Positions 12,933 to 23,247 of a stretch of 64,000 nucleotides of DNA are shown piece by piece. The DNA comes from Gracilaria vermiculophylla (lineage: Eukaryota; Rhodophyta; Florideophyceae; Gracilariales; Gracilariaceae). Location of the stretch: positions 207,810 to 271,809 of the forward strand of contig JAHNZQ020000172.1 in the NCBI GenBank assembly GCA_019155205.2, given 5' to 3'. The translations under genes and the position numbers were made by a program. Each line of letters opens with the position of its first letter. Within the stretch, counting starts at the first letter, position 1. The notes under the pieces were generated by a model that ran no database searches, was not told where the DNA came from, and was given only the letters and a program-made list of their open reading frames with translations.

Positions 12933-14591
12933 ATGATGTCTGAAAAGCCAAGAGTTGGATATTTCAATCGTCCTTTGTGTTACAGCTGTGCCCATCGCGG
13001 AACTCCGAGATCTTGTTGTTATGCCGTACGAATGACCCGTAGTACCACAGTGCGTACCAATCCTTCGATTGAACCGACACCTTGCCGAGCTGAATCGTTA
13101 CGTATTCCTAAAGTTTCTCGTGAAAATGCACTACCCCGCACCATGCAAGTGATTGAGGATATGTTTGGTCTCTATGACCAGTACTATGGAGAGGCTACTC
13201 TGCATCTGATAAGGAGCGGTTTATACAGTATTCATTCAAGGCTAGCTGTAAGCGGTGAGTGGCCATCCCTGGTAAGCCGTGGGTTAGAATCTTTGATTAT
13301 GACCGCAGTGACCAGTCTCGAAGTTGTCGTTCGTGACTTCAATGTAATGATCCAGTGTGGACATGACAATACAGGACACTTTCTCGCTGGACAGCTAGCA
13401 GAGGATGCTGGAACATTTGGAATAGTTTTTACCTTAATTGAGTTGCTGAACGATGTTCCAACTAATGATGATACTTCAGAGGCCCTTCAGATTCACCTGA
13501 ACAGATGGATGAAATACAGGTACCGGCATACCGCTCGCCGGGATAAAGAAATTCGAAAAGAAGTTGACCGCTTGATTCCGCTGATCATAACCAGTAATCT
13601 GCCTGTTTTACACTATCTTGATGTTAGAGACAGCGTCATTCGCACTATTGATGGTGTCAATGAATTAGACCTCATTGCCATTGCCATTCAAGCATGTGCA
13701 GAAGCAGGCTATGAAGCCGTGGGTGACAAATGGATTCGAGAAATCACTGTTCAGCTCTGTCCCTTCGCACGTGGGATTCTTATTACACCCACACCTACTC
13801 CAAGAGGTGTTATGATTGGATTACTTGGACGCATGTTTGTGGTCAACGGTCTTTCGGTTCATGGACTCCCTACTGGAGACAGATGGTTTGCAGAGACTGA
13901 AGCGGAATATTGTACAGATGCACACTCTCGATTAAGTCTACTGACAGAATTTAGAGCCAGTGGAAGCCATATGATACGCCAGCCAGTGCTCAAGTCTAGC
14001 ATTCGAGATGTTCCAAGATGGATGACCCAATTTCTTCATGAACTTATTCGAGGGAATCACGAGGTTGTAGCCAAAAGCTTTAAAGAGTACCAGATTATCA
14101 GGAATTCTGATGTATCTCCGGATGGTCCTGAAAGTGCTTTTGTATACAAATTGTTTTTGGATCGTCTCGGAAAATCTGAAGGAGCAGCGGCACGAGCAGC
14201 TATCATAAAAAAAGTAGTCTCTATGAGGTCCTTAGTTTTGATGGCTGCTCGCGCCAAAGACGCCAAGGACTTTTGCGTTATGCTTGCTCAAAGGATAATT
14301 GGAACATTTGAACTTGCCAGGTTACGTGTGCGAGGGCCGACGTGGGAAATGATTATTGATACGAATGAGATCGGTGAAGTTTACAATGAGACATCCGGTA
14401 CTGAAGTGCCTTATGATCTAGTACAATTCATCATGGACACTATAAGTACGATGCAAGGACCAGAAAACAAAGATCCAACACCATCAGGAGGTAGTATGGT
14501 CTACTTGTGGCCAATGACGGATGTGGATATTGGAGCTCATACTTCGTGGCGTGAAAAGCCCGAAAATGATGACGATGCATATGAGAAATAG
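12933..14591 (+). CDS. Orphan 552-residue intronless protein; possible endogenous viral structural protein
   Basis: I do not recognise this protein. It is a clean ORF with an ATG start (two adjacent ATGs) and no internal stop, isolated in AT-rich DNA with no neighbouring gene within 3 kb. It has no signal peptide and no membrane segment. From about residue 70 to the end it reads as a mostly helical globular protein with few cysteines and an acidic, probably disordered tail (EKPENDDDAYEK). The middle holds a glycine- and proline-containing segment (TPTPTPRGVMIGLLGRMF, about residues 288-305). Length, helical character, isolation and lack of introns fit a nucleoprotein or capsid of an RNA virus captured by the genome. 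That is inference only; an orphan cellular gene is equally possible. Being intact, it is either recent or kept by selection. Confidence 0.75.
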   Translation: MMSEKPRVGYFNRPLCYSCAHRGTPRSCCYAVRMTRSTTVRTNPSIEPTPCRAESLRIPKVSRENALPRTMQVIEDMFGLYDQYYGEATLHLIRSGLYSIHSRLAVSGEWPSLVSRGLESLIMTAVTSLEVVVRDFNVMIQCGHDNTGHFLAGQLAEDAGTFGIVFTLIELLNDVPTNDDTSEALQIHLNRWMKYRYRHTARRDKEIRKEVDRLIPLIITSNLPVLHYLDVRDSVIRTIDGVNELDLIAIAIQACAEAGYEAVGDKWIREITVQLCPFARGILITPTPTPRGVMIGLLGRMFVVNGLSVHGLPTGDRWFAETEAEYCTDAHSRLSLLTEFRASGSHMIRQPVLKSSIRDVPRWMTQFLHELIRGNHEVVAKSFKEYQIIRNSDVSPDGPESAFVYKLFLDRLGKSEGAAARAAIIKKVVSMRSLVLMAARAKDAKDFCVMLAQRIIGTFELARLRVRGPTWEMIIDTNEIGEVYNETSGTEVPYDLVQFIMDTISTMQGPENKDPTPSGGSMVYLWPMTDVDIGAHTSWREKPENDDDAYEK

Positions 14592-15309
14592 AAACCAAAT
14601 ATGTTTTCGGATATGTTACGCATCTGAATTCGATTCTACAATGAAGTAAAAGTATACTTTATACCGTATCTAGCACTGAATAAACTACCGATACAATGTT
14701 TTTGCGTACAGTCCTGCATAGTAGTTGCACCTAGAATTTTGGGGCTACCAGCAGAACGTTTTCTTTGTTTTGTATTAATTAGTAAACAATATAAACTTAA
14801 AATGAGAAAAACAGCCTCGATCTGAAGTACTTTTGGAAGCATTACGTTCCACGCTTTACATCTTGATCTTCTGATGTTGTTTGGTGAAAGAAATACATGT
14901 TGTACATATAATTACGCGCCTGTGCGAAATGCCCTGTAGTATTGAAACGCGATGTTGAACAGGGTTACGGAGCAGACGGAAGTATTATGTAAAATTAAAC
15001 ATTCTTGATTGTTTTATGGATGTCCTTTAACTTTGAAGGGCACTGCGGCAATGGTAAAGGTCTTTTTAATTTCTTGCCACATCTCCAAAACCTGTTAAAG
15101 CAGTACTGAACTGCGTCTTTTTATATAATGTTTTAGAAAAAAGATCGTTTGAAAAATATAGCTTTCCTTCTTAAACAGCCATCAATATGCCTCAAGGCTC
15201 GCCCCCTTAGCGCTCTGAATAGTTTCAAGTATCACAAATTATTGCAAAAGAAAATTTCTTAGCTGTACTTGACCAATAAATGAACCATCACCTCGTCGCA
15301 AGCCATCTT
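14592..15309. other. AT-rich intergenic
   Basis: No gene is supported. This is the 3' flank of the 552-residue ORF, ending at an LTR fragment. Confidence 0.55.
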
Positions 15310-15594
15310 TGTGGTACTGTCAGCCCTCCTGTCGAGGTAGTAAAGCACAACGTCCGTTAGGAGTTTTTAGTGACTCCAAAGGCGCGTATTCCTAAAGGTG
15401 GTCTCCGGTATCCGCTGTCGTGAGCCGGGGGAATTCTGTAAGGGATCCGCAAACACCAAGCGGAGGAGAGGTTCACTGGGCGGACAATGCTCCTACAGGC
15501 GCTGCTATGATGCGACCTGGGGATCGGCGGCTTAGAAACCTGCGTGAATAGACAAGAGACTCCAACCGGAAAATGTAGAAGAAGACTCAAGGGT
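15310..15594 (-). repeat. LTR fragment (family of 43229..43781), cut by assembly gap
   Basis: The stretch is the reverse complement of the 3' half of the LTR at 43229..43781, including its end (TGTGGTACTGTCAG here against complemented GTACTACA there). It breaks off at the N run, so the other half is missing from the assembly. The LTR class is unknown. Confidence 0.75.
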
Positions 15595-15694
15595 NNNNNN
15601 NNNNNNNNNNNNNNNNNNNNNNNNNNNNNNNNNNNNNNNNNNNNNNNNNNNNNNNNNNNNNNNNNNNNNNNNNNNNNNNNNNNNNNNNNNNNNN
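15595..15694. other. Assembly gap (100 N)
   Basis: A run of 100 N, a conventional unknown-length gap, with repeat sequence on both sides. Confidence 0.99.
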
Positions 15695-15973
15695 CGCAAG
15701 TGCGGCTTGTTTGTTGATCATTTGTCCCACAACCGTTGGGCTGGGTACTGTGCTACCACCTCTCGTGGATTCTCCAACGAAGTCGGCTTGCTTGGCCGGT
15801 TCTTACCCTCTGACTGCACGCTCAGTACGGGGTCGCCCGGATTTACACCCGGCTCGTGTCGACCATATCAGAGGGCTCTCTCGCTGTGCCACCTCTCATT
15901 GAGAGCAAGCTTGAACACCTTGGTGGTGCTTACGCGACGCGGCTCGTGTCTGTGCCACGTTCGTAGTTTGCAC
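15695..15973 (+). repeat. Dispersed repeat, copy 2
   Basis: The last 120 bases are nearly identical to 1..120. The upstream part resembles, more weakly, about 44190..44400 (shared TTCTTA...CGGGG...TTACACCC and GAGGGCTCT blocks). It is therefore part of a mobile element rather than host sequence. It joins the Tc3 remnant directly, which lacks its N-terminus at this point. Confidence 0.6.
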
Positions 15974-15975
15974 AA

Positions 15976-16790
15976 CAAAATCAGCTGATGAGAGGATTAT
16001 AAAGCGCAAACTATCGCGAGAAAGTGCGTCGTGCACCAAAATTGCATAAGCGTTGCCTAAACAAGTCTCAAAATCAACAGTATGGCGAGCAATCAAACAA
16101 AAAAAATTGTATCGATTCGTAAAGATGAAGAAAACATTCGTTTTGCAGGACCACCTTAAAGCAAATCGAGTTGCATGGTGTGCTCAGATGGCTTGCTGGA
16201 AAAATGAATGGAAAGATGTTGTATTCTCAGATGAAAAGAAGTTCAATTTAGACGGACCAGATTGCTTGAAATATTATTGGCATGATCTGAGAAAAGAAAA
16301 GAAGACTTTCACATCCAGGCATTCAGGTTGAGCTTCTGTCATGGTGTGGGCTGGAATGTGTAAGAAAGGTACAACTGATATTGCTTTTCTTGAAGGTAAT
16401 ATGAATTCGGAAGGTTATCAGAATGTTCTATACAACTATTTGTTACTATTTGCATATTGCTTGCATGGAAATGATTTTGTTTTTCAGCAAGATAACGCCG
16501 CAGTACACACCTCTATTTACATGAAAGATTGGTTCTCTGAGCTTGGCATGAATGTCATGCAGTGGCCAGCGTGATCGCCGGATTTAAACCCTATTGAAAA
16601 CGTCTCGGGTTTATTCGCTAGGATGGTTTATGGACATGCCAGGCAGTTTAATACAGTTTTTGATTTAGAAACTTGTATTGAAAATTGCTGGAAAACTATC
16701 AATAGTTCAACTATAGATTCCTACACAGATTCAATGCCAAAGCGTTGCATTAGTGTAATCCAGCAAAAAGGTGCAAAAATCAATTATTGA
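15976..16790 (+). pseudogene. Tc3/mariner transposase, 5'-truncated, with stops
   Basis: This is the better-preserved Tc3-type copy. It reads from a helix-turn-helix ([13 protein letters not shown]) through the catalytic core: first Asp in [15 protein letters not shown], second Asp in FQQDNAAVH, Glu in SPDLNPIENV. It ends at AKINY. At least three in-frame stops interrupt it: a TAG near 16050, a TGA at about 16330 (after RHSG) and a TGA at about 16573 (after MQWPA). The second TGA sits where the family has CGA, as expected from CpG decay. The N-terminus is missing where the upstream repeat begins. The catalytic triad survives but no full-length enzyme can be made. Confidence 0.88.
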
Positions 16791-16820
16791 ACAAGAGATA
16801 ATGACCGTTTGAAGTAAAGT

Positions 16821-16890
16821 GTCCTATCATTTTGAAACGATTTTTTAACTTGGAACATTTTTCAAAAACTGGTTTGCGTAGACTTTATAT
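16821..16890 (+). repeat. Tc3-family subterminal repeat
   Basis: It carries GTCCTATCATTTTGAAACG, then ATTTTTTAAC. The same motif occurs after the Tc3 remnant at 3690, inverted at 36112..36245, and twice at 37390..37510. Such paired motifs at Tc3-type ends are transposase binding sites in known elements; that role is inferred here. Confidence 0.7.
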
Positions 16891-18141
16891 ATAATTTTTC
16901 ACATTGAAGCTGGGCGGATTGGACTACACAGAACACTACAATCATGACAACTTACAAAGATTTATTTTTACGCGTCTGCCATAAAAAGATGTATTTTTGT
17001 TTTTGTTAACAAGTTTAAAAGTTACCACCACCATATCTCGGAGCACTTCTTCAGCCAAATGTAGTCTTTGAAGGGACTGCCGGTCTTTGCCAACAAAGGA
17101 ATGTAAAACTGAGACAGAAGTTTACAGGACGAATAGTTAATAGTGACAAAAGAAATAGTTACACCTCCATAATGTTAGAGCCATGCAGTCCATGTCATTT
17201 TCTTTTATTCAACTGTTCTTTAAAAAGCTATTCAACTGCATCGCTTTCATTTACTTCTTAAAAAGCGTGTGATCTATAGTCTTTGACTAACCAACCGCTC
17301 GAGAGGTGCATACAACTAATTCGCATTTCGAGGAACAAACGTAGTAGCTTTACTCCAAAAGGCTCTGTCATGATGTTTTATCATTTTGCTGTGACATCAG
17401 ATGCTTCGGAATCATGTTACGCTCTCTAATTGATTGCCAGGCTACCAGTGTGTACAAGAAACAGTGTTAGTAAGACGCAAAAATAGGGAAGTTCGGTGGC
17501 ATGCTAGGGGATGACTCACTCCTCGAGGGTTCTGCTAACTGGCAAGTACACTCCGAGAAAGTGCAGAGTGATAATTAAGTGTATGTGATTCTTTGTGACC
17601 TAAAAGACAAGGATTTGCGGCAGCAAAATGTTACAGATACTAAACAGTTGCATCTGGGGACCACTGTCTTTGCAACGATGGCCTTGATGCATTCCACGGA
17701 TTGATCGTGGTTTGTAAGGTCATTGTTCCTACCCGCAATGGAATTTGGCCACAAAAGAGTAGATATGGCTTGTCGGCACGTTGACACAAAGCAAATAAGT
17801 CGTTGATGTCTGCCGGGGTTTGTCATTCCAAGGCGTCATCACTTGCCTGGCATGATCATTCGTGGAAAATAAATGCAATCTAAATTCTACCAAAACCTTT
17901 TTAATGAAATTACTATTTTGCATTGTTTGATACCATGAGTTGTTATTGCATAAAACCGCCAATGTTTTTCTTCGTCATGTTTTCCTGATATGGCCACATC
18001 TTTTCAAACTCGTTTATTGTGCATGTCATGAAGTTGTCATGAAGGATCATATAAAAGAATGCTTCTAAAATAAGTTTGTTCCCGAACCACGGAGTGCACC
18101 TCACCATCAAAACGAAGAAAAGCGTTTCGGTTCTCCTCAGA
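16891..18141. other. Intergenic
   Basis: No supported gene. A minus-strand ORF near 17.6-17.8 kb has no recognisable feature. Confidence 0.5.
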
Positions 18142-18621
18142 ATGAATGATCTCAGCCAATTAAGCCCCTATCAGAATCATGTGGTTCACGAGCTTTCGAG
18201 CATGGGCAATTTTAGCAACTCACTCTTGTGGATTCCGCAGCAAAACTCGTGCGAACTGACTCGGAAACTTCACAACGCAAACATGCCGAACACAGGAACT
18301 CGCGCGTCAGTGCGTATACCCTTCATAATTCCAGCTATTGCGGTTGCAATTGTTGTGGGTGCAGTGTTCTACCTCTCAACTATTGAACTACACCGTCAAC
18401 TTCAAAGCCCGGATGAACAGCTTTTAAAAGTCGAGCGCATGGCTGCCTGTCAGTATGGATGTACAGGAAGTAGTAGTTATGAACAATGCGTTGTGGGATG
18501 TGTTGAAGTCGCTACGGAAGATGGCTGCGATGCTAAAATTGCTTGCAGAGACTGCGAACTGGTGTATCCGCCGGCCCATTCCCTAAGCGAAAAATGTAAT
18601 CTGATGTGCACTCGCAGCTGA
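18142..18621 (+). CDS. Cys-rich single-pass membrane or signal-anchor protein, unknown function
   Basis: From the first ATG the ORF gives 159 residues. An internal ATG at 18283 gives 112 residues and places the hydrophobic stretch (IPFIIPAIAVAIVVGAVFYL) about 13 residues from the N-terminus, like a signal anchor, so that start is attractive. After the anchor comes a Cys-rich tail with ten cysteines in a compact pattern (CQYGC, CVVGC, GCDAKIACRDC, CNLMC). This spacing implies a disulphide-bonded extracellular or lumenal domain. No named domain was recognised. It opens the gene-bearing stretch whose products are mostly secreted or membrane-bound. Confidence 0.65.
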   Translation: MNDLSQLSPYQNHVVHELSSMGNFSNSLLWIPQQNSCELTRKLHNANMPNTGTRASVRIPFIIPAIAVAIVVGAVFYLSTIELHRQLQSPDEQLLKVERMAACQYGCTGSSSYEQCVVGCVEVATEDGCDAKIACRDCELVYPPAHSLSEKCNLMCTRS

Positions 18622-19573
18622 GAGATTTAAAGACCCGAACCCATTGAATCTGAGTGGCATATCTCATTATTCACTGCAAATGGGTACATTTTCTAAAGCA
18701 AAATTGGGATTCTGGGTAAAGTCATCAACAGACACAGCCAAAGCTACTTACACTGTTATTGTTATTACTATTTCGTCCTTTTTCCCCTCATATTCTCCTT
18801 TTTTGTGCTGGAATTCCTTGGTTGAGAGAGAGGAGGCAGTAAGGGTGACACAGGTGGAGGTAAGGTATTGTGCAACACAGAACTATAGAGACAGTCTTTA
18901 TGTCACATTGTCGTTAAGTACTGTCTCGAAGACCGTCTTCAAGCTCCACAGTCTTCGAGTCGAATCGAATTAGGTATTGTCAGATTAAGCTAAATTAGCG
19001 ATCGCAGCGCATCATCTACTATTAAAAACGTAGAGTCTGCTGTTCTCCTGCGAGAATTAGACAGACCACCCTTTGCACCGCATCTTCCGCTCCGCAGAGT
19101 TGTACTGAGTCTATTTTGCAATGCACAGAACCCAAAAGCAGACTTTGTTTTTCCGTAGTTGCTTTTCGCAATGCACTATGAAGCGCGTTGTTGAGCAGAA
19201 GTACACTATTCATTTTCAAAGTAGAGCTGATTTTTTAAGTTTCAGGAAAATTACCGTTCGCCATGTTTTTCTGGCAGTCGATTCGAAGCGAAAGTGGTTT
19301 GCGCTTGAACAGGTAGCGCGAAGGAAAGAAGCGAGTTTGCAAGTCGTGCACAGTTGCTCTGACGAGGCCCATATCATTCTGGAGCTTGTTTACAGACCAT
19401 GTTGACCATTTGCGACCATCCGCGTGGTACGGCTCACTTCACACTGTTCCGGTCACCGCCATTCTCTTCGTCTGTTTTTTCGGACAGATATGGGATTGAA
19501 TTTGTCTCCAACGGCCACAAGGATTCTCAACTATAGAAACATGCACACGGGAAAGTGTGTTTTTGCTTTGTAA
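18622..19573. other. Intergenic
   Basis: No supported gene. It separates two convergent genes (plus-strand Cys-rich protein and minus-strand vWA gene), so it probably holds both 3' ends. Confidence 0.5.
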
Positions 19574-20842
19574 CTAAAAGCACGCTTTCACAGAAAGCAT
19601 TTCTAGCTCAAACACAAAAGTAGAATTCCTTGATTCTGCGATGGTCAAAGTACAATCAAATGGTCCATCATCGCAAGCTCTGTCAGCAAGTGAGACCGTG
19701 AAGTCAATTGTCAAAAACGATAACGCAGGGAGAACCTTCGGAAGACTTGGTCGTTCAACAACAACTCTGTTTCCACACGTATCCATGCTCACCGGTGTGA
19801 TCGCATCTTCAGTGTCCCGGAACAAAAGGCCGTCGATGGGTTGAAATTTTGGTTGCTGGAGAATATCCAACACTGCTTCGTAGACAGCTGTTTTGCTAAA
19901 GTTCGATATGAAGGAACCGTTCGCCCGCGAGGCTAATGTGGACAACTGTCCGGGGGCAACTGCGACACCCAATGCCGGCTCTGAACGTTGACAGAACACA
20001 AGTAAGCACAAAGGTCTGAAAGGGCATTGAGGTAATTGTGGCAGAGCGGCATCCAATCCCGGCTGTCCCACCGACGCAGCAATGAAAGAGAATTTGGTGA
20101 AACCGAGATCGAGAAAGTCGAAAAGAGTGCTGCGGTTCAGAACCTTTTGAAAATCGGATGTAGCGCAAGCCGGCTCTCGACCGGGTGTATCTCCAACAAC
20201 AATGATGATGCGTCTGGCATTGAAGCCAGTCCAGCCTATGTTTGCACTGCGCGAGTCTTCAATAGCTCGTAGCAACAAACGGGGACCATTTTGGAGCGTC
20301 AACGTGGGAATAGTCCGAAGCGCACTTTGAATGGCACTGGCGTTTGACGTGAAAGATTGTAGCGTTTGGAAGGCGTCAAATGTGTCGAACGACTGTTCGC
20401 CGCCGTACACGGCAACGGCCACGATTGCAGATAAATTGACGATCAACTCATGCGCCAAAGCGGAGAGTTCGGGAAGCACTGTGGGAAACTGCGCAGCCAT
20501 GGACGGCGACGCGTCGATCAGAAGAAGGACGTTGAGGCGATTATCGAGCAGGTTGACGCCCATTCGGAAGTTGACGGACGAGCGCGGGGAGGAGAGACTG
20601 AGCGCGTCAATGGGACGTTCATTGTTGGGACATGGATTGGAATCAGCGATGGTTTGGTTGAGTACACAATCGCACCCCGAGACAAGGCAGCCAAACTGGG
20701 CCGCGGCTGTGCATTCTTCATTTGGCCAGAGGGACTCGCAGCGCACATGGGAGAACAGACCGCGATCTCGGCATGTGGGTGCCTGGGCTCGAACCTCAAC
20801 GGATATGGCGAGAACGCCGAGAAAGATGAGAAGCGAAATCAT
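19574..20842 (-). CDS. Secreted von Willebrand factor A domain protein
   Basis: The ORF is 422 residues from the first ATG (an upstream in-frame TTG is ignored). It begins with a signal peptide (ISLLIFLGVLAISVEVRA, cleavage about residue 20), then a Cys-rich segment of about 60 residues (eight cysteines, ending CLVSGCDCVLNQT). A vWA domain follows at about residues 103-325: the metal-binding motif DASPS at about 110-114 keeps the DxSxS pattern, and the beta strands RLNVLLLID and RRIIIVVGD are clear. The last 100 residues (DGLLFRDTEDAITPVSMDTC onward, five further Cys) look like a beta-rich domain after the vWA, as in integrin-beta-like architectures, but I cannot name it. Several N-glycosylation sites fit secretion. 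Such domains bind protein or matrix ligands through a divalent cation; the ligand is unknown. A vWA fragment lies at 26118..26495. Confidence 0.85.
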   Translation of the reverse strand: MISLLIFLGVLAISVEVRAQAPTCRDRGLFSHVRCESLWPNEECTAAAQFGCLVSGCDCVLNQTIADSNPCPNNERPIDALSLSSPRSSVNFRMGVNLLDNRLNVLLLIDASPSMAAQFPTVLPELSALAHELIVNLSAIVAVAVYGGEQSFDTFDAFQTLQSFTSNASAIQSALRTIPTLTLQNGPRLLLRAIEDSRSANIGWTGFNARRIIIVVGDTPGREPACATSDFQKVLNRSTLFDFLDLGFTKFSFIAASVGQPGLDAALPQLPQCPFRPLCLLVFCQRSEPALGVAVAPGQLSTLASRANGSFISNFSKTAVYEAVLDILQQPKFQPIDGLLFRDTEDAITPVSMDTCGNRVVVERPSLPKVLPALSFLTIDFTVSLADRACDDGPFDCTLTIAESRNSTFVFELEMLSVKACF

Positions 20843-22119
20843 GCTGTTCAAGCAGCTGTTCGATCTGTTCGATCTTCGAGAAGCGCGATGCGCTCTGCCC
20901 AGGGCCCTTTTGATATTAACGACTGTGATATTACGCAGGATGCTTGGGTCTTTGCTGACAAGGATTTTTTTTATTGTAAGCAGTCGTGAGTTGTCGGCAA
21001 CTGCTCAGCGCGTCATGCATTGTCAAAGCGATCAAATAGGATTGGGATTTTTTTTTGTTTTTCTGAAAAGCTAGAGACAAAGACACACCGGTGTAAGGTA
21101 TCACGCAAAACGAACTCTTCTGCACAACTCGGCGGTTTTCATTCATACGACAGATATTTTTGTGACTGGGTATGATCGTTTCACTAATTCAGCAAAGAAG
21201 GGGTGATTATCATGGGTTTGCGACGTGAATAGAACTTAATCATTAAGTAATATTCTTCACCAATGCCAACACCTTATACTTTAGATATTCGAAAATACGA
21301 AAACATTTATAGGATCACAAGTAGTGCCGCAACTGCTTGATAAATGTGCAAAACATCAATCATAAATGATTTTCTATTTAAGGATGCAGCGAAGTTTTAG
21401 CTTTTATCCAGCCTAATAATGAATCTATTAAAAATATTGAAAACGTATATCAGACAAAAACATAAGATATTTAAGACAAAGTATTGAAACGCGAATTCTG
21501 ATAAATGCCAGACTATTTTGAAGATGATTCAAAGGAAAATATTGTGACTGTTTCTTTTAAAATTACTTCACATAGTAAAAGTGCAAGTAATAGGTTTCAT
21601 AAAATGAAATCATGCAATAAGAAAACAAAAATATTATTTTTGCGTACCCAGACAATTCAGAGCGATTTGCGTTGTAACAGAGAAATTTCGCAAAATGCTG
21701 ATCTATGTGCAATAAAGCATGATAATCGTTGCTAAGCATGTCATGATTTTAACTTTGATTCGCATTCATGCAAGTGGTTATTTTTTAATCAATATAAATG
21801 CTTTTCAACAAATATTTACCGTTTGTGCACATAATATACTGGTACTAATGTTGTGTGGCAGATCTGGTCTGGCGTGAAAAGCATACGAAAGAAACCCTTG
21901 TTGGGTACTGGCAACAAATACATTACGTCCAAATATTCCGATACTGGTTCACAAAACTTTGAAACCCTCGCCTTCACGCGCGAAAGCTTTCTTTATTTGT
22001 CCGGCCGCGCGGCGCAGCTTTGGCTGAACACGCCCATCTCGGAGGTGCGGACGCGAATATGATTCAGGTACTTGAGTATGAGCGATAGCGCAAGCAAAAG
22101 CATCTCGAGCTGTCGGGAG
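20843..22119. other. Intergenic
   Basis: No supported gene. The plus-strand ORFs over 20.3-21.0 kb are antisense shadows of the vWA gene. Confidence 0.5.
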
Positions 22120-22221
22120 TGGGTGCAATCTGAAATACACAACGCCCTTTGTCTGCATATTCAAAATAAAAATAGAAAACTTTATTTGTTGTTTGTGTCC
22201 ACGAATTTTCAGGGTTGCACC
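22120..22221. repeat. MITE-like element, copy 1
   Basis: About 100 bases bounded by inverted ends: TGGGTGCAATCTGAAA on the left and TTTTCAGGGTTGCACC on the right. The interior is AT-rich and non-coding. Related pairs of ends occur at 25414..25536 and 31326..31503. Confidence 0.6.
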
Positions 22222-22503
22222 GAGTGGTATGTACCAATACTGCGGACGTGTGGCCCAAAAAAATTTTTTTTAAACGTACTCTTGTCTTTCGTGAATAACG
22301 CTGCAATCGTGTTGATCGCCACTGCAAATTCAGACAACATGCGCCTTGCTCGAAGCCACGAGATATATCTCATCACGTGGCAACAGCTAGAGTGCTTTTG
22401 TAACGTCCGTGCACTCCGGCTGCCTCAGTTGTACTTGAGGGCAATGCCGCGCAAGCATCGTCCAATCTCGTTGTCTTGAGCGCCCCCATCCGATGAAAAC
22501 GCC

Positions 22504-23085
22504 ATGTTCGACTCTGCCATCTTTTTCATCCTCTTTCTTCTTTGTGCTCTCTGCCGCGGGATAGCAGCCAGGGAATGTGCCCGGACGGCCCCTTTCTCCA
22601 AAGACCTCATCGGCAAATCATTCAGCAGCACAGGCGAATGCTACAGACCAGGTTCGCGCACTCGTATCTCCATCTACGAGAGAATGCTTGTTCTCAAGCT
22701 CGACGAAGGCATCAGGTTTTTCAACTGCCCAGAGACTTATCTCATTCTCTATCGCACTCCCTCCGTCACCCCCATGATTGTCAAGTGGCCGCCCTTGCAG
22801 TCCCCGACTTCCATTCGCAATAGTGATGACAACAACAAGTGGTGCATCCAAAATCAGAGCGCAAAAAGACTCAACATGTTTCCTGTTCATGCAACCCGCT
22901 ACAATTTCACACAGACCATAAAGTTCATTTCCCCTATCTTGAAGAACATTCGCGACTTTGGCTGTGAACTGGACGAAAATGGTTACTGGGCTCAGGTGCA
23001 GGGTAGGTCATATGTCAACACTGATGTACAAGCGATTATGACCTACTTGGACAATATTGCCTTTCAGTACTCTTTGTGCGTGTAA
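22504..23085 (+). CDS. Small secreted protein, unknown function
   Basis: A 193-residue single-exon ORF starting at ATG. The first 20 residues (FDSAIFFILFLLCALCRGIA) are a strong signal peptide. The mature part has six cysteines (REC, GEC, FNC, KWC, FGC, SLC) and two N-glycosylation sequons (NQS, NFT), so an extracellular, disulphide-bonded protein is likely. There is no membrane segment after the signal and no recognised domain. It is convergent with the ubiquitin protease gene, with only about 160 bases between the stops. Confidence 0.75.
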   Translation: MFDSAIFFILFLLCALCRGIAARECARTAPFSKDLIGKSFSSTGECYRPGSRTRISIYERMLVLKLDEGIRFFNCPETYLILYRTPSVTPMIVKWPPLQSPTSIRNSDDNNKWCIQNQSAKRLNMFPVHATRYNFTQTIKFISPILKNIRDFGCELDENGYWAQVQGRSYVNTDVQAIMTYLDNIAFQYSLCV

Positions 23086-23247
23086 CCATTATTATTATGT
23101 TTTCGGTTATTTTTCTTCAGGCACAACTTTGAATGAATCAGTTACCTCTCAAAGTCAAATTCTACATGAGAGTTGACAAAAAAAGAGGTTTTCTCTTACG
23201 AATCAAAAATTAAACTTTAATTAATTGGCCGACGTATATAACAAAGT

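Noticed and set aside
20331..21074. A 247-codon plus-strand ORF.
   Set aside because: Antisense shadow of the vWA gene, which has a signal peptide and metal motif.
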